The position numbers and the translations under genes are program-made. Below the pieces are notes generated by a model. That model was given only the letters and a program-made list of their open reading frames with translations, had not been told where the DNA came from and did no database searches. From Paenibacillus dendrobii (GTDB lineage: Bacteria; Bacillota; Bacilli; Paenibacillales; Paenibacillaceae): 64,000 nt of DNA. This document shows, in pieces, positions 17,940 to 25,705 of this stretch (positions are counted from its first letter, which is position 1; each line of letters opens with the position of its first letter). The DNA lies in assembly GCF_009807035.1 (NCBI RefSeq), contig NZ_WUBI01000003.1, positions 186,001-250,000 of the forward strand, given 5' to 3'.

Positions 17940-18287
17940 ATGAATATGTCCCCTTTCTTCAAATCGTCCACTGGCCTGCCTGAAAATATCGCCGCAACAC
18001 TATGCTATCTGTTCGCGTTCATCGGCGGCATTGTGTTTCTCGCACTCGAGAAACGCAGCCGATTCGTCCTGTTTCACGCACTGCAGTCGGTGCTTGCTTT
18101 CGGAGCCGTAATGATTGCCCATGTACTTTCCGGCTTTATCCCCCTGATCGGACCGCTGATTGCCGGGCTCCTCTCCATCCTGACCGTTGTCATGTGGGTC
18201 GTTCTTCTCTTCAGTTCTCTGCAAGGGAAGTGGCTGAAGCTTCCATGGATCGGCGACTTGGCCGAAAAGCAGCTCCGTCATTTGTAA
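17940..18287 (+). CDS. DUF4870-like membrane protein
   Basis: 115 residues with three membrane segments (about 17-35, 48-66, 70-95) and the pattern ENIAATLCYLFAFIGGIVF then RFVLFHALQSVL, characteristic of the DUF4870 (Tic20-like) family. AAGGAG is 3 bases before the first ATG and 9 before a second in-frame ATG at 17946; the latter spacing is better, so the true start may be 17946. Function of the family is not established. Confidence 0.8.
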   Translation: MNMSPFFKSSTGLPENIAATLCYLFAFIGGIVFLALEKRSRFVLFHALQSVLAFGAVMIAHVLSGFIPLIGPLIAGLLSILTVVMWVVLLFSSLQGKWLKLPWIGDLAEKQLRHL

Positions 18288-18383
18288 TATCCCGCATATG
18301 TCCATTAATTCAGGGTTTCCTTTTGGCTCCGTAATTCTTACAATAAAGGCAAAGGGTTCTTTGAAAGACATGGGGGAAAACAA

Positions 18384-19280
18384 ATGTATTTGTTTGTAGT
18401 CAATAAAAAGTCGGGCAATGGCCACGGCTACCGCACCTGGCTCAAAATCAAGAATGCCCTGGATACAAGAGCGATCAGCTATCGCTATCTGTTTACCGAG
18501 AATGCCGGGCAGGCAGCCAGACTCATTGCCGAAACCCTATCCGAACCGGAGCATTGGCAGGGCGTGGCCGTCATCGGCGGAGACGGCACGATCCACAGCG
18601 TACTACCTGTTCTGAAGGACTTCAACATTCCGCTTGCCGTGATTCCGGCTGGTTCCGGCAACGACACCGCCCGCGGCTTCGGCATTCCGCATGATCCATT
18701 ATCTGCGCTGGACATCATGCTCGCCGGACAGACCAAGGCTGCCGATCTCATCGTCACTTCCGGCGGTCTGACGCTCACGGCTCTCGCCATCGGATTTGAT
18801 GCCCAGGTAGCGGAGAATGTGAACACCAGCTTGTACAAAAAGGTCTGCAATTTTTTCCGCGTCGGCCGTGCTGCCTATATCGTCGGCATCCTGCATACGC
18901 TCCTGACCTTCAAGCCATGCAGCCTCACAGTGACTTGCGATGGCGAAACAACAACATATCGGGATGCATGGCTTACCGCCATCTCGAACGTCAAAAGCTA
19001 CGGCGGCGGGCTGCATATTTGTCCGGAGGCCCATCCCGGTGACGGCCAGCTGGATATATGCATCGTACATGGGTGCTCCCGGCTGCAGCTTCTTCGTCTG
19101 TTTCCAACCGTGCTGAGTGGTAAGCATGTACATCTGCCATTCGTGAAATTCATGCGCGGCCAGGAAATATCCATTCACTTTGACCAGCAAAGATTGGCCC
19201 TCGGCGACGGCGAGAATATGTCCACCGGCCCGTTCGATATTATCGTTGAACCGAATGCGCTTCAGGTCTATGCCGTGTAA
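18384..19280 (+). CDS. Diacylglycerol kinase family lipid kinase (YegS/BmrU-like)
   Basis: 298 residues. It contains NKKSGNGHG near the start, the nucleotide-binding GGDGTIHSVL (about 65) and PAGSGNDTARGFGIP (about 90), hallmarks of the DAGK catalytic domain. The C-terminal half carries the second lobe ending GDGENM. Members phosphorylate diacylglycerol or related lipids at the membrane; which lipid is not clear. GGGGGAAAA precedes the ATG. It is shorter than essential DgkB only slightly and may be an accessory paralogue. Confidence 0.88.
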   Translation: MYLFVVNKKSGNGHGYRTWLKIKNALDTRAISYRYLFTENAGQAARLIAETLSEPEHWQGVAVIGGDGTIHSVLPVLKDFNIPLAVIPAGSGNDTARGFGIPHDPLSALDIMLAGQTKAADLIVTSGGLTLTALAIGFDAQVAENVNTSLYKKVCNFFRVGRAAYIVGILHTLLTFKPCSLTVTCDGETTTYRDAWLTAISNVKSYGGGLHICPEAHPGDGQLDICIVHGCSRLQLLRLFPTVLSGKHVHLPFVKFMRGQEISIHFDQQRLALGDGENMSTGPFDIIVEPNALQVYAV

Positions 19281-19368
19281 CCATAAGAAACGTATATCGA
19301 CGCACTTATGTTTTTCTTGCAATCATACAATGGTTCAGCTTCGCTGAAATATATAAATTCTATAATCC

Positions 19369-19412
19369 TAAAAAAAGAAGGGCAAGCCGCTTACGCGGCT
19401 TGTCCTTCTTTT
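19369..19412. terminator. Bidirectional terminator between lipid kinase and pbuX
   Basis: 18-base arms AAAAGAAGGGCAAGCCGC and GCGGCTTGTCCTTCTTTT (one mismatch) around a 4-base loop. The pbuX stop codon lies in the loop, so the stem includes the gene's last codons. Confidence 0.88.
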
Positions 19413-20758
19413 ATCGCAGTATCTTCCGTGTTGGGCAGCCTTCCTCCCTTTAGCCCATTGAACAACAGGTTGAGCACAATCGCTGTGACGCTGCCGGCTA
19501 CGATGCCGTTGTCCACCAGGATACGCGCCCAATCCGGAAGGAGCTTGAACAGGTCCGGACTCACGCTAACGCCAAGCCCCATCCCTACCGAGCAGGCAAT
19601 GATGAACAAATTCTCGAATTTATTCAAATCTACTTGCCCCCCCAGCATGCGGATGCCGGATGATACTACCATTCCGAACAAGGCTACCATCGCTCCGCCC
19701 AGCACCGAGGTTGGAACCAACTGCGTCAACGCGGCGATTTTCGGCACGAATCCGATGACGATCAGAATACCTCCCGCCACGAAAATAACGTCTCTCGTTT
19801 TTACCCGGCTCATTTGAACCAGACCCACGTTTTGCGAGTATGTCGTATAAGGGAATGAGTTGAACAAACCGCCAAGCACAATTGCCAATCCTTCAGCGCG
19901 ATATCCTTTGGCAAGGTCCTTGGAGGAGACATCTTTGTCGACGATTTTGCCAAGCGCCATGAACACTCCCGTTGATTCCGCAATGCTCACGATCGCCACC
20001 AATATCATGGTAAGGATCGAAGAAACGTGGAACGTGGGCGCTCCGAAATAGAAAGGTCTGACAGCGTGAAACCAGCTTGCTTCCTTCAGCGGCGTCAAAT
20101 CCACGTGCCCGGCCGCTGCCGCAACCAGCGTACCTATAATCAGACCAATCAGAACAGAGATCGAGCGGATAAATCCCTTAGCAAAACGGTTCATTAGGAT
20201 AATAAACAACAGAACCCCAAAACCAAGCCCCAGGTTCAGCAGGCTGCCGAACTCGCCGATTGCCTTCGCTTTGTCACCACCGCCAAGGTCATTGAGAGCC
20301 ACCGGAATTAACGTAACCCCGATCACCGTTACCACCGATCCGGTAACCACCGGCGGAAATAAAGCTATTAATTTACCGAATAACCCCGAGAACAAGACGA
20401 CGAATAATCCCGAAGCGATGATCGCTCCGTAAATTGCGGACACGCCGTCTTTCATGCCAATGGCGATCATCGGCGAAACAGCCTGAAACGCACATCCGAG
20501 CATAACTGGCAGCCCGATGCCGAAGAAACGGTTGCCCCAAACTTGAAGCAGCGTCGCCAGACCGCAAGCCATTAAGTCGATCGCGATCAGATATGTCAGC
20601 TGTTCTGAAGTGAAATCGAGCGCTCCACCGACAATAAGGGGCACGATCACCGCGCCAGCGTACATGGCCAGCACATGCTGGATGCCTAGCGAGAAGGTTT
20701 TGAACGGATTTCTGCTTTTCATTAACTCATTGCGCTGACCTTGATTGGTGCGTGCCAT
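19391..20758 (-). CDS. pbuX: Xanthine permease (NCS2 family)
   Basis: 455 residues with about 12-14 membrane segments. NCS2 hallmarks include the N-terminal GIQHVLAMYAGAVIVPLIVG and, later, SIAESTGVFMALGKIVDK with the substrate-site Glu, followed by NSFPYTTYSQNVGLV. It imports xanthine/uric acid-type purines with protons. It lies 75 bases downstream of xpt in the same orientation, the Bacillus xpt-pbuX operon, and is controlled by the upstream guanine riboswitch. Confidence 0.93.
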   Translation of the reverse strand: MARTNQGQRNELMKSRNPFKTFSLGIQHVLAMYAGAVIVPLIVGGALDFTSEQLTYLIAIDLMACGLATLLQVWGNRFFGIGLPVMLGCAFQAVSPMIAIGMKDGVSAIYGAIIASGLFVVLFSGLFGKLIALFPPVVTGSVVTVIGVTLIPVALNDLGGGDKAKAIGEFGSLLNLGLGFGVLLFIILMNRFAKGFIRSISVLIGLIIGTLVAAAAGHVDLTPLKEASWFHAVRPFYFGAPTFHVSSILTMILVAIVSIAESTGVFMALGKIVDKDVSSKDLAKGYRAEGLAIVLGGLFNSFPYTTYSQNVGLVQMSRVKTRDVIFVAGGILIVIGFVPKIAALTQLVPTSVLGGAMVALFGMVVSSGIRMLGGQVDLNKFENLFIIACSVGMGLGVSVSPDLFKLLPDWARILVDNGIVAGSVTAIVLNLLFNGLKGGRLPNTEDTAIKEGQAA

Positions 20759-20833
20759 ACGAAATTCATTCCTCCCTGAATCTTGGTTTTGATCAATGAT
20801 ATCTCTTAGGATTTCACTCGCTTGATATCCCGT

Positions 20834-21406
20834 TTATTCCGCAAAAGTAACGGTTCCATTGTCGAGGGCAGCCACCCTGACCAGTGACTCTACACGGTAA
20901 CCCGCTTCCTTCAATAGACGTCCTCCGGGCTGAAACGCTTTTTCGATCACGATGCCGATGCCCGCCACTTCCGCTCCGGCCTGCTCCACAATGCGGGCAA
21001 GTCCAAAGGCAGCTTCACCGTTCGCCAGAAAATCATCAATGATCAGAACTCTTTCCCCCGGCTTCATGAACTTACGGGATACGGTGATCTCGTTTGTTTC
21101 CTGTTTGGTAAATGAGAATACCTTCTCCACAAAAATATCTTCACGAAGCGTCAATGATTTCTGCTTGCGCGCAAAGATCAGCGGCACTTCGAGCTCAAGT
21201 GCGGTCATAATGCCAGGAGCAATACCTGAGGATTCTATCGTAAGTACGCGGTCAATGGATTGGTCTGCGAATAAGCGCTTGAATTCCTTTCCTACTTCCT
21301 TCATCAGAACAGGATCCATCTGATGGTTCAGGAATGAATCGACCTTCAGTACCTGATTGCTGAGCACAATTCCTTCATTTAATACTTTTTCCTTTAGCAG
21401 CTGCAT
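20834..21406 (-). CDS. xpt: Xanthine phosphoribosyltransferase
   Basis: 190 residues, the family length. It converts xanthine and PRPP to XMP in purine salvage. Starts MQLLKEKVLNEG as in Bacillus Xpt. The PRPP-binding loop is VLIIDDFLANGEA (about residue 120). AAGGGGG precedes the ATG. The first gene of the xpt-pbuX operon; a guanine riboswitch and attenuator hairpins fill the roughly 220-base leader. Confidence 0.96.
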   Translation of the reverse strand: MQLLKEKVLNEGIVLSNQVLKVDSFLNHQMDPVLMKEVGKEFKRLFADQSIDRVLTIESSGIAPGIMTALELEVPLIFARKQKSLTLREDIFVEKVFSFTKQETNEITVSRKFMKPGERVLIIDDFLANGEAAFGLARIVEQAGAEVAGIGIVIEKAFQPGGRLLKEAGYRVESLVRVAALDNGTVTFAE

Positions 21407-21453
21407 ATCTTTTCCCCCTTAAGAATCTCCTTGCTTCACATCCTTCGAAACAC

Positions 21454-21489
21454 AAAAAGCCCGCCTCTTCCAGGCACTGCCTTGCGGGC
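21454..21489 (-). terminator. Riboswitch-controlled attenuator hairpin upstream of xpt
   Basis: On the minus strand GCCCGC and GCGGGC enclose a 19-base loop region followed by five T, 48 bases before the xpt start. The alternative stems ACTGCC/GGCAGT (21476-21492) and GCCTGGAAGAGGC overlap it and could act as competing folds. It serves as the expression platform of the purine riboswitch. Confidence 0.7.
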
Positions 21490-21563
21490 AGTACTCGGAT
21501 AAAGAGCGGACTCACGGAAACAACTCAAAGATGTCGGGACAAAAGCCCGACCGCTTCGTTATT

Positions 21564-21629
21564 CCCGTAGTCCGATCATTTCCGGTGATCGGGTAGAGAC
21601 ATGCAGGCCTATTCCTGCACATATACGAG
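21564..21629 (-). ncRNA. Guanine-class purine riboswitch aptamer
   Basis: The 66-base minus-strand element has the three-way junction of purine riboswitches: P1 CTCGTA/TACGGG, P2 TGCAG/CTGCA with loop GAATAGG, P3 CCGATCA/TGATCGG with loop CCGGAAA (consensus CCGUAAA), and junction strands including GTCTCTACC. The 3' junction reads GGACTAC; its C at the ligand-pairing position marks guanine rather than adenine specificity. A -10-like TATACT at 21670-21675 (minus) is about 40 bases upstream. It sits before xpt-pbuX, the classic target, and should repress it when guanine or hypoxanthine is high. Confidence 0.93.
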
Positions 21630-21767
21630 AAGCTGTATGAAAGTTTTCAAACGTAAAGACAATGCATGAAGTATACAGCATAACCGTGATAAAAATAAAG
21701 AGGTATTTGATGGGGACGCACAAAAAAGCCGCTAAAACCACTCATAAAGTGCTGATTTCAGCGTCAA

Positions 21768-21888
21768 TCTCGTTTATACTTGAATCAATTTCATAATGGG
21801 TTAATGAGATAATGAAACGAGATATAGACAAATAAACTCTACTATATCCTATTGGCTAAAGCCTGCTTACGGTATTATGAAATTGATT
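21768..21888. repeat. Inverted-repeat region between xpt and mscL
   Basis: A perfect 15-base inverted repeat, AATCAATTTCATAAT (21783-21797) and ATTATGAAATTGATT (21874-21888), encloses 76 bases. An 8-base pair TCTCGTTT (21768-21775) / AAACGAGA (21815-21822) and another ATAATGAAA (21809-21817) interleave with it. It is AT-rich and lies between divergent promoters. No coding potential seen. Confidence 0.7.
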
Positions 21889-21952
21889 TATTTTAAAGAA
21901 ATTATCCCATACTATGAGTAGATTCATAGAAAAGGATCAGGAGGGGAACCTA

Positions 21953-22441
21953 TTGAAGGGCTTTATTCATGAATTCAAGGAATTTGCCGTTCGCGGCAAC
22001 GTCATTGACCTTGCGGTTGGTGTCATTATCGGGGGAGCATTCGGCAAAATCGTTACGTCCATCGTTAATGATATTATCATGCCGCCGATTGGGCTAGTGC
22101 TGGGGGGCGTCAATTTCAAAGATATCATCATTCCGCTGAAACCCAATCTAACCCTGCCCAACGGCAATCATATCCATACGCTGGCAGAAGCGCAGCAAGT
22201 CGGAGCGCCAGTCATTGCGATCGGACAATTTATCAATGTCATTCTCGATTTTGTGATTGTGGCTTTTTGTATTTTCCTGCTGGTGAAGGGTATCAATTGG
22301 CTGAAGAACAAAGAGCACGAAAAACCCGAGCCAGAGAAAACAACCAAGGAATGCCCTTATTGCATGTCCGAAATTCCCGCGGCCGCTACACGCTGTGCTC
22401 ACTGCACATCCGTTCTGGAAACGGAACCTGGGCAAGCCTAA
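21953..22441 (+). CDS. mscL: Large-conductance mechanosensitive channel with C-terminal zinc ribbon
   Basis: 162 residues from TTG at 21953, chosen because AGGAGGGG stands 6 bases before it and the protein then begins close to the usual MscL N-terminus; the ATG at 21914 has no ribosome site. The core EFAVRGNVIDLAVGVIIGGAFGKIV, the periplasmic loop and second helix ending VKGINWLK are standard MscL, the pressure-release channel of the membrane. After a charged linker it adds CPYC and CAHC pairs, a zinc-ribbon of about 30 residues at the cytoplasmic C-terminus that ordinary MscL lacks. Confidence 0.94.
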   Translation: MKGFIHEFKEFAVRGNVIDLAVGVIIGGAFGKIVTSIVNDIIMPPIGLVLGGVNFKDIIIPLKPNLTLPNGNHIHTLAEAQQVGAPVIAIGQFINVILDFVIVAFCIFLLVKGINWLKNKEHEKPEPEKTTKECPYCMSEIPAAATRCAHCTSVLETEPGQA

Positions 22442-22467
22442 CTGTAGGGCTTCATAACAGGCAAGGT

Positions 22468-22485
22468 CCGCGGGGCAACCCGCGG
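22468..22485. terminator. GC-rich hairpin between convergent genes
   Basis: CCGCGGG and CCCGCGG with a 4-base loop, abutting the stop of the 22486 gene. No T-run follows, so termination strength is uncertain. Confidence 0.4.
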
Positions 22486-22791
22486 CTACAGGCCTGGAGG
22501 TCTTTGTGGCATCAGACTGCCAATGAGCTTCTTCAGATCATGATCTTCCGTATACTTCTCTTCGCCGGTATCCAGTTCCGTCACACGGATGTATTCGTAA
22601 TCCGAACCAGGCTCCACAGGCGTAAATATCAGTTTCTCCGGATCAGTCAATGCCACCTGATATTTCATATCCTTAAACATTTCGATCAGCTGCTCTCCGT
22701 CTGGCCTTTTGCCTTTTTCAATGAAAAGCAATCCCCGCAGACGCTTCAATTCTTGCCTGTACTTCACTTCAAAACGAACGATGCATTCCAT
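22486..22791 (-). CDS. Small acidic/basic protein, unknown function
   Basis: 101 residues, soluble, mixed alpha/beta-looking, no cysteine besides one near the start and no membrane segment. AGAGAGGA precedes the ATG. It stands alone between mscL and the Nudix gene, converging on mscL. Residues DPEKLIFTPVEPGSDYEYIRV suggest a beta-rich middle. No family recognised. Confidence 0.6.
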   Translation of the reverse strand: MECIVRFEVKYRQELKRLRGLLFIEKGKRPDGEQLIEMFKDMKYQVALTDPEKLIFTPVEPGSDYEYIRVTELDTGEEKYTEDHDLKKLIGSLMPQRPPGL

Positions 22792-22925
22792 GTTGATCCT
22801 CTCTCTTTCCCTATGAAAATAGCTTTATATAAACCGATATGCCCTAAATTGCAATAGCTTGCCATCCGTTCAGACCTGCGGGATAATTACCCTATGATGA
22901 AATGACCGGAGGTGCTACGGCAGCT

Positions 22926-23558
22926 ATGAGCCAGGAACTATTTGATATCTATGATGACAATGATCGAAAAATGGGTACCGCCCCGCGGGATGAGGTGCAT
23001 GCCAAGGGTTATCTCCACCATTCCTTCCACTGCTGGATTGCCAGAGATACGCCAGAAGGACGTAAAATTCTGTTTCAGAAGCGGCAGGACAGCAAGGATA
23101 CCTTCCCTGGTCGCTACGATATTACGGCCGCTGGGCATCTTTCCGCCGGAGAAACCGTCCAGGACGCTGTCCGCGAAGTGGAAGAAGAGCTTGGGATTCC
23201 CGTCCGCATGGATCAGCTCACATCCCTTGGTACCATTGATTACTACGCAACCGGCACTGCCGGCGGCAAACCGTTCATCGACCGTGAAAAATGCTTTGTC
23301 TTTGGCTATCTTCTGAATCTCCCTCTCACAGCATACCGGCTTCAAGAGGAAGAAGTTGCCGGGCTCTATGAAACCGATCTGGATGATGCCATTGCGCTGT
23401 TTGAAGGCTCTAAATCCGTCATTCCAGCTATGGGGATCCATTCTATTACGGAAAACAGGGTGCCGCAAATTTTTGATACTACTTTAAGCTTACAACAATT
23501 CGTGCCTCATAAAAGTGATGATTATCTCCACGTGTTCAAAGAACTAAAGAAGCTGTAA
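22926..23558 (+). CDS. Nudix hydrolase (isopentenyl-diphosphate isomerase-like subgroup)
   Basis: 210 residues from the ATG at 22926, which has GGAGGTG upstream; an earlier ATG at 22902 lacks a site. The Nudix box is present: GHLSAGE followed seven residues later by REVEEELG. The N-terminus ELFDIYDDNDRKMGTAPRDEVHAKGYLHHSFHCWI matches the YfcD/IPP-isomerase-like Nudix group, which share that HxxxHxxxxxW arrangement. The real substrate (a nucleoside diphosphate derivative or prenyl diphosphate) is unknown. Confidence 0.88.
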   Translation: MSQELFDIYDDNDRKMGTAPRDEVHAKGYLHHSFHCWIARDTPEGRKILFQKRQDSKDTFPGRYDITAAGHLSAGETVQDAVREVEEELGIPVRMDQLTSLGTIDYYATGTAGGKPFIDREKCFVFGYLLNLPLTAYRLQEEEVAGLYETDLDDAIALFEGSKSVIPAMGIHSITENRVPQIFDTTLSLQQFVPHKSDDYLHVFKELKKL

Positions 23559-23583
23559 ACAATCCGCAGACTAATCTATGTAT

Positions 23584-23609
23584 GAAAAGGGCGCCTAGGC
23601 GTCCTTTTC
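23584..23609. terminator. Bidirectional terminator
   Basis: GAAAAGGGCGCC and GGCGTCCTTTTC (one mismatch) with a 2-base centre, between the convergent Nudix and TrmB-like genes. It overlaps the latter's stop codon. Confidence 0.7.
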
Positions 23610-24440
23610 CTGTATATGCTCCATCTGTTCTTCCGATGACTGCGGACTTTCCGTCCCGACATATTTGCGGTAGATCCGCTCATAGCGTGGACCGTAACGT
23701 TCCGTCAACTCTTCCCCGATGTCCTGCTCAAGCTCGAACAGCACCATTTCCTGCGTAAAATGATGAAGCAAAAGCTCCACCATCACCGGATGTTCCGTGA
23801 CAAGACCTTGCGTTGTGCTGTCCTCGCCGCGCATGCCAAGCATGCACCAACGGCGGTCAATGACAAATGAGAATCTCCGTCCCGGTTTGACGCCATCCTT
23901 TTCCTGCTCTAGCGAAGGCCATGGAAGCAGACGGCTTACACCTGCGTCCGTCCCCATGCACGACCACAGCAGCTTCACGCCGCGGTTCTCGGCATCCTCA
24001 AGTCCATGTCTGACAAGCGAAGCTTCTTCCCGCCATACGTCGACCACGATTTCATGCTCGGCACGCTCCAACTCACGCGTTAATGTCTCCAGAACGTTAC
24101 GATCGCCTTCAACGCTGTAAAAGGGCTGCTGATCCGCCTCGACGCGCGGCATTGTTGTTTCAATAAAGGACAGTGATTCTTTTACCTGCCCCGATATCAT
24201 TTGTGTCAGTTCTTCAGGCTTCAGCATGCTATAACGTACAGGCTCTCCTGCGCTGCGCCGCACAAATCCATGCTGCGCCAAACGCTGCAGGGCCGCATAC
24301 ACGTTAGAACGTGACACGCCGAGCCCTTTCGCGACTTCATAGCCGGAGGATGGGCCTTTGCCGGCCAGTTCCACCATAATCTTCGCTTCCATCTCGGTGA
24401 AACCCAAGTTCCGCAGATGCTGTAGCAATTGTTCCATCAT
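23595..24440 (-). CDS. TrmB-family transcriptional regulator
   Basis: 281 residues from the ATG at 24440, with GGGAGG 5 bases upstream (a longer frame to 24512 has none). N-terminal winged helix: LGFTEMEAKIMVELAGKGPSSGYEVAKGLGVSRSNVYAALQRL..FV, typical of TrmB/sugar-specific regulators. A coiled segment follows, then a phospholipase-D-like effector fold (about 95-250). TrmB proteins usually sense sugars. The adjacent zinc-ribbon gene is the only same-strand neighbour, so its target is not evident. Confidence 0.82.
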   Translation of the reverse strand: MMEQLLQHLRNLGFTEMEAKIMVELAGKGPSSGYEVAKGLGVSRSNVYAALQRLAQHGFVRRSAGEPVRYSMLKPEELTQMISGQVKESLSFIETTMPRVEADQQPFYSVEGDRNVLETLTRELERAEHEIVVDVWREEASLVRHGLEDAENRGVKLLWSCMGTDAGVSRLLPWPSLEQEKDGVKPGRRFSFVIDRRWCMLGMRGEDSTTQGLVTEHPVMVELLLHHFTQEMVLFELEQDIGEELTERYGPRYERIYRKYVGTESPQSSEEQMEHIQEKDA

Positions 24441-24561
24441 TTTGTCCTCCCAAGCTGCGAAAAACCCTTGTCTTGCTCTTGTATCAGGATGCATTACGAT
24501 CCCGGTATGCATAAGTGCAGAATAATGGTTACTTCATAGGATTGATCATTTCGGTAATGAA

Positions 24562-25410
24562 TTAAATTTGTTCCGCTCCGCAGCGTGGGCACCACTTGGA
24601 GCCTTTAGGCAGATCCGCACGGCAAATTTGGCATTTCACCGTATCGCGCTGAGTATCTGCTGGCGTCTTCTCGGTATCTTCCTCGTTATTTTCTTTCCAG
24701 TAGCGGATGCGGCGATCAAGCTCCAGCTGGCGTTCACGTTCACGCTCCAGTTCTTCAGCCTGCCTGCGTTCCCGCTCGTCCGGGTAACCTTCCTCTTCCT
24801 CAGACTCCTCCCAATCCGAGCTTGCGGAGTAATCATATTCATACTTCCGTTCCGCAGAAGCGCCTGCTTCTTCCCGGTCATAAGTGCGAACGTCATCTTC
24901 TTCATCTTCTTCATCTTCTTCGTGTTCTTCATATTCTTTATACTCTTTATATTCATGAACAGGTTCTTTATAAATTTTGGTCTCTCCGTAGTCCTCTTCC
25001 TCTAATACGGCTGCTGAAGAAGCCGGGCGGGATTCGGCGCGTTTCTTCGCGGGTTGATCATCATTCAAATTTCTACCGCAAGCCGGGCAGAAATTGGCGT
25101 CGAGCTCAACCGTACGTCCGCATTTGCAGAGCTTCTCATTTTTCAGTTCCGCGATACGGCGGCGTAAATCGTCAATCTCTTTCTGCAGACCGTCGCAAGC
25201 CTTGGAGTGCTTCATCATGTCACGCTCGGCGACCGTAAGATCCTCCGACCGGTACCCGTCATAGAAGGCTCTGCCCATCTCCACGAAATGAAGCTCCATC
25301 TCCTTCTCTACCTCGGTAATCTGCCCGTTGAGTTTGCCGACTTCAACAGCACCTTGCGCTTTTTCCGTAGCACGGTTCGCCCCGTCCTTGATTCGTTGCA
25401 AAATGTTCAT
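24562..25410 (-). CDS. Coiled-coil protein with two zinc ribbons and an acidic repeat
   Basis: 282 residues from the ATG at 25410 with GGAGGAG upstream. An N-terminal helical region (about 1-90) with RIKDGANRATEKAQ and a coiled coil is followed by a zinc ribbon, CKCG..FCPACG. Then comes a Glu/Asp/Tyr-rich low-complexity middle and a C-terminal zinc ribbon, CQIC..WCPRCG. No catalytic motif. Many Bacillales encode zinc-ribbon proteins of this kind of unknown role. The acidic part is built from a DNA-level 9-base tandem repeat listed separately. Confidence 0.75.
   Translation of the reverse strand: MNILQRIKDGANRATEKAQGAVEVGKLNGQITEVEKEMELHFVEMGRAFYDGYRSEDLTVAERDMMKHSKACDGLQKEIDDLRRRIAELKNEKLCKCGRTVELDANFCPACGRNLNDDQPAKKRAESRPASSAAVLEEEDYGETKIYKEPVHEYKEYKEYEEHEEDEEDEEDDVRTYDREEAGASAERKYEYDYSASSDWEESEEEEGYPDERERRQAEELERERERQLELDRRIRYWKENNEEDTEKTPADTQRDTVKCQICRADLPKGSKWCPRCGAEQI
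24894..24956 (-). repeat. 9-bp coding tandem repeat
   Basis: Seven tandem copies of a 9-base unit on the plus strand: CATCTTCTT three times exactly, then CGTGTTCTT, CATATTCTT, TATACTCTT and TATATTCAT. It encodes acidic/Tyr triplets (EDE, EDE, EHE, EYE, EYK) in the zinc-ribbon protein. Unit length divisible by 3 keeps frame on copy-number change. Confidence 0.85.
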
Positions 25411-25705
25411 TGATTTTCTCCTCCAATTTCCCAAAATCATCCCATGTAAGAATCATAATCGACTCGTATTGTTTTTTGTTTTTTATGGTTTAGTTACAGC
25501 AAATCCTTGTTACAAAGATACCATGTCACGCCTTCACTGTGAAATCTGCCCAATACTTGTGCATCAGCCTTCTCGATTGCCGCCTTCTCGGGGTATAATG
25601 GACTGCATGCGTTTTTGGTGTATATATCATACCAAATTTATAGGGCACTTGTGAAAAAAGCAATCCCTTACATCACTTTCAGACTTTTTAAAGGAGGGTG
25701 CAGCC

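Noticed and set aside
21559..21741. 60-codon minus-strand frame over the riboswitch
   Set aside because: Coincides with the aptamer and its promoter; no ribosome site.
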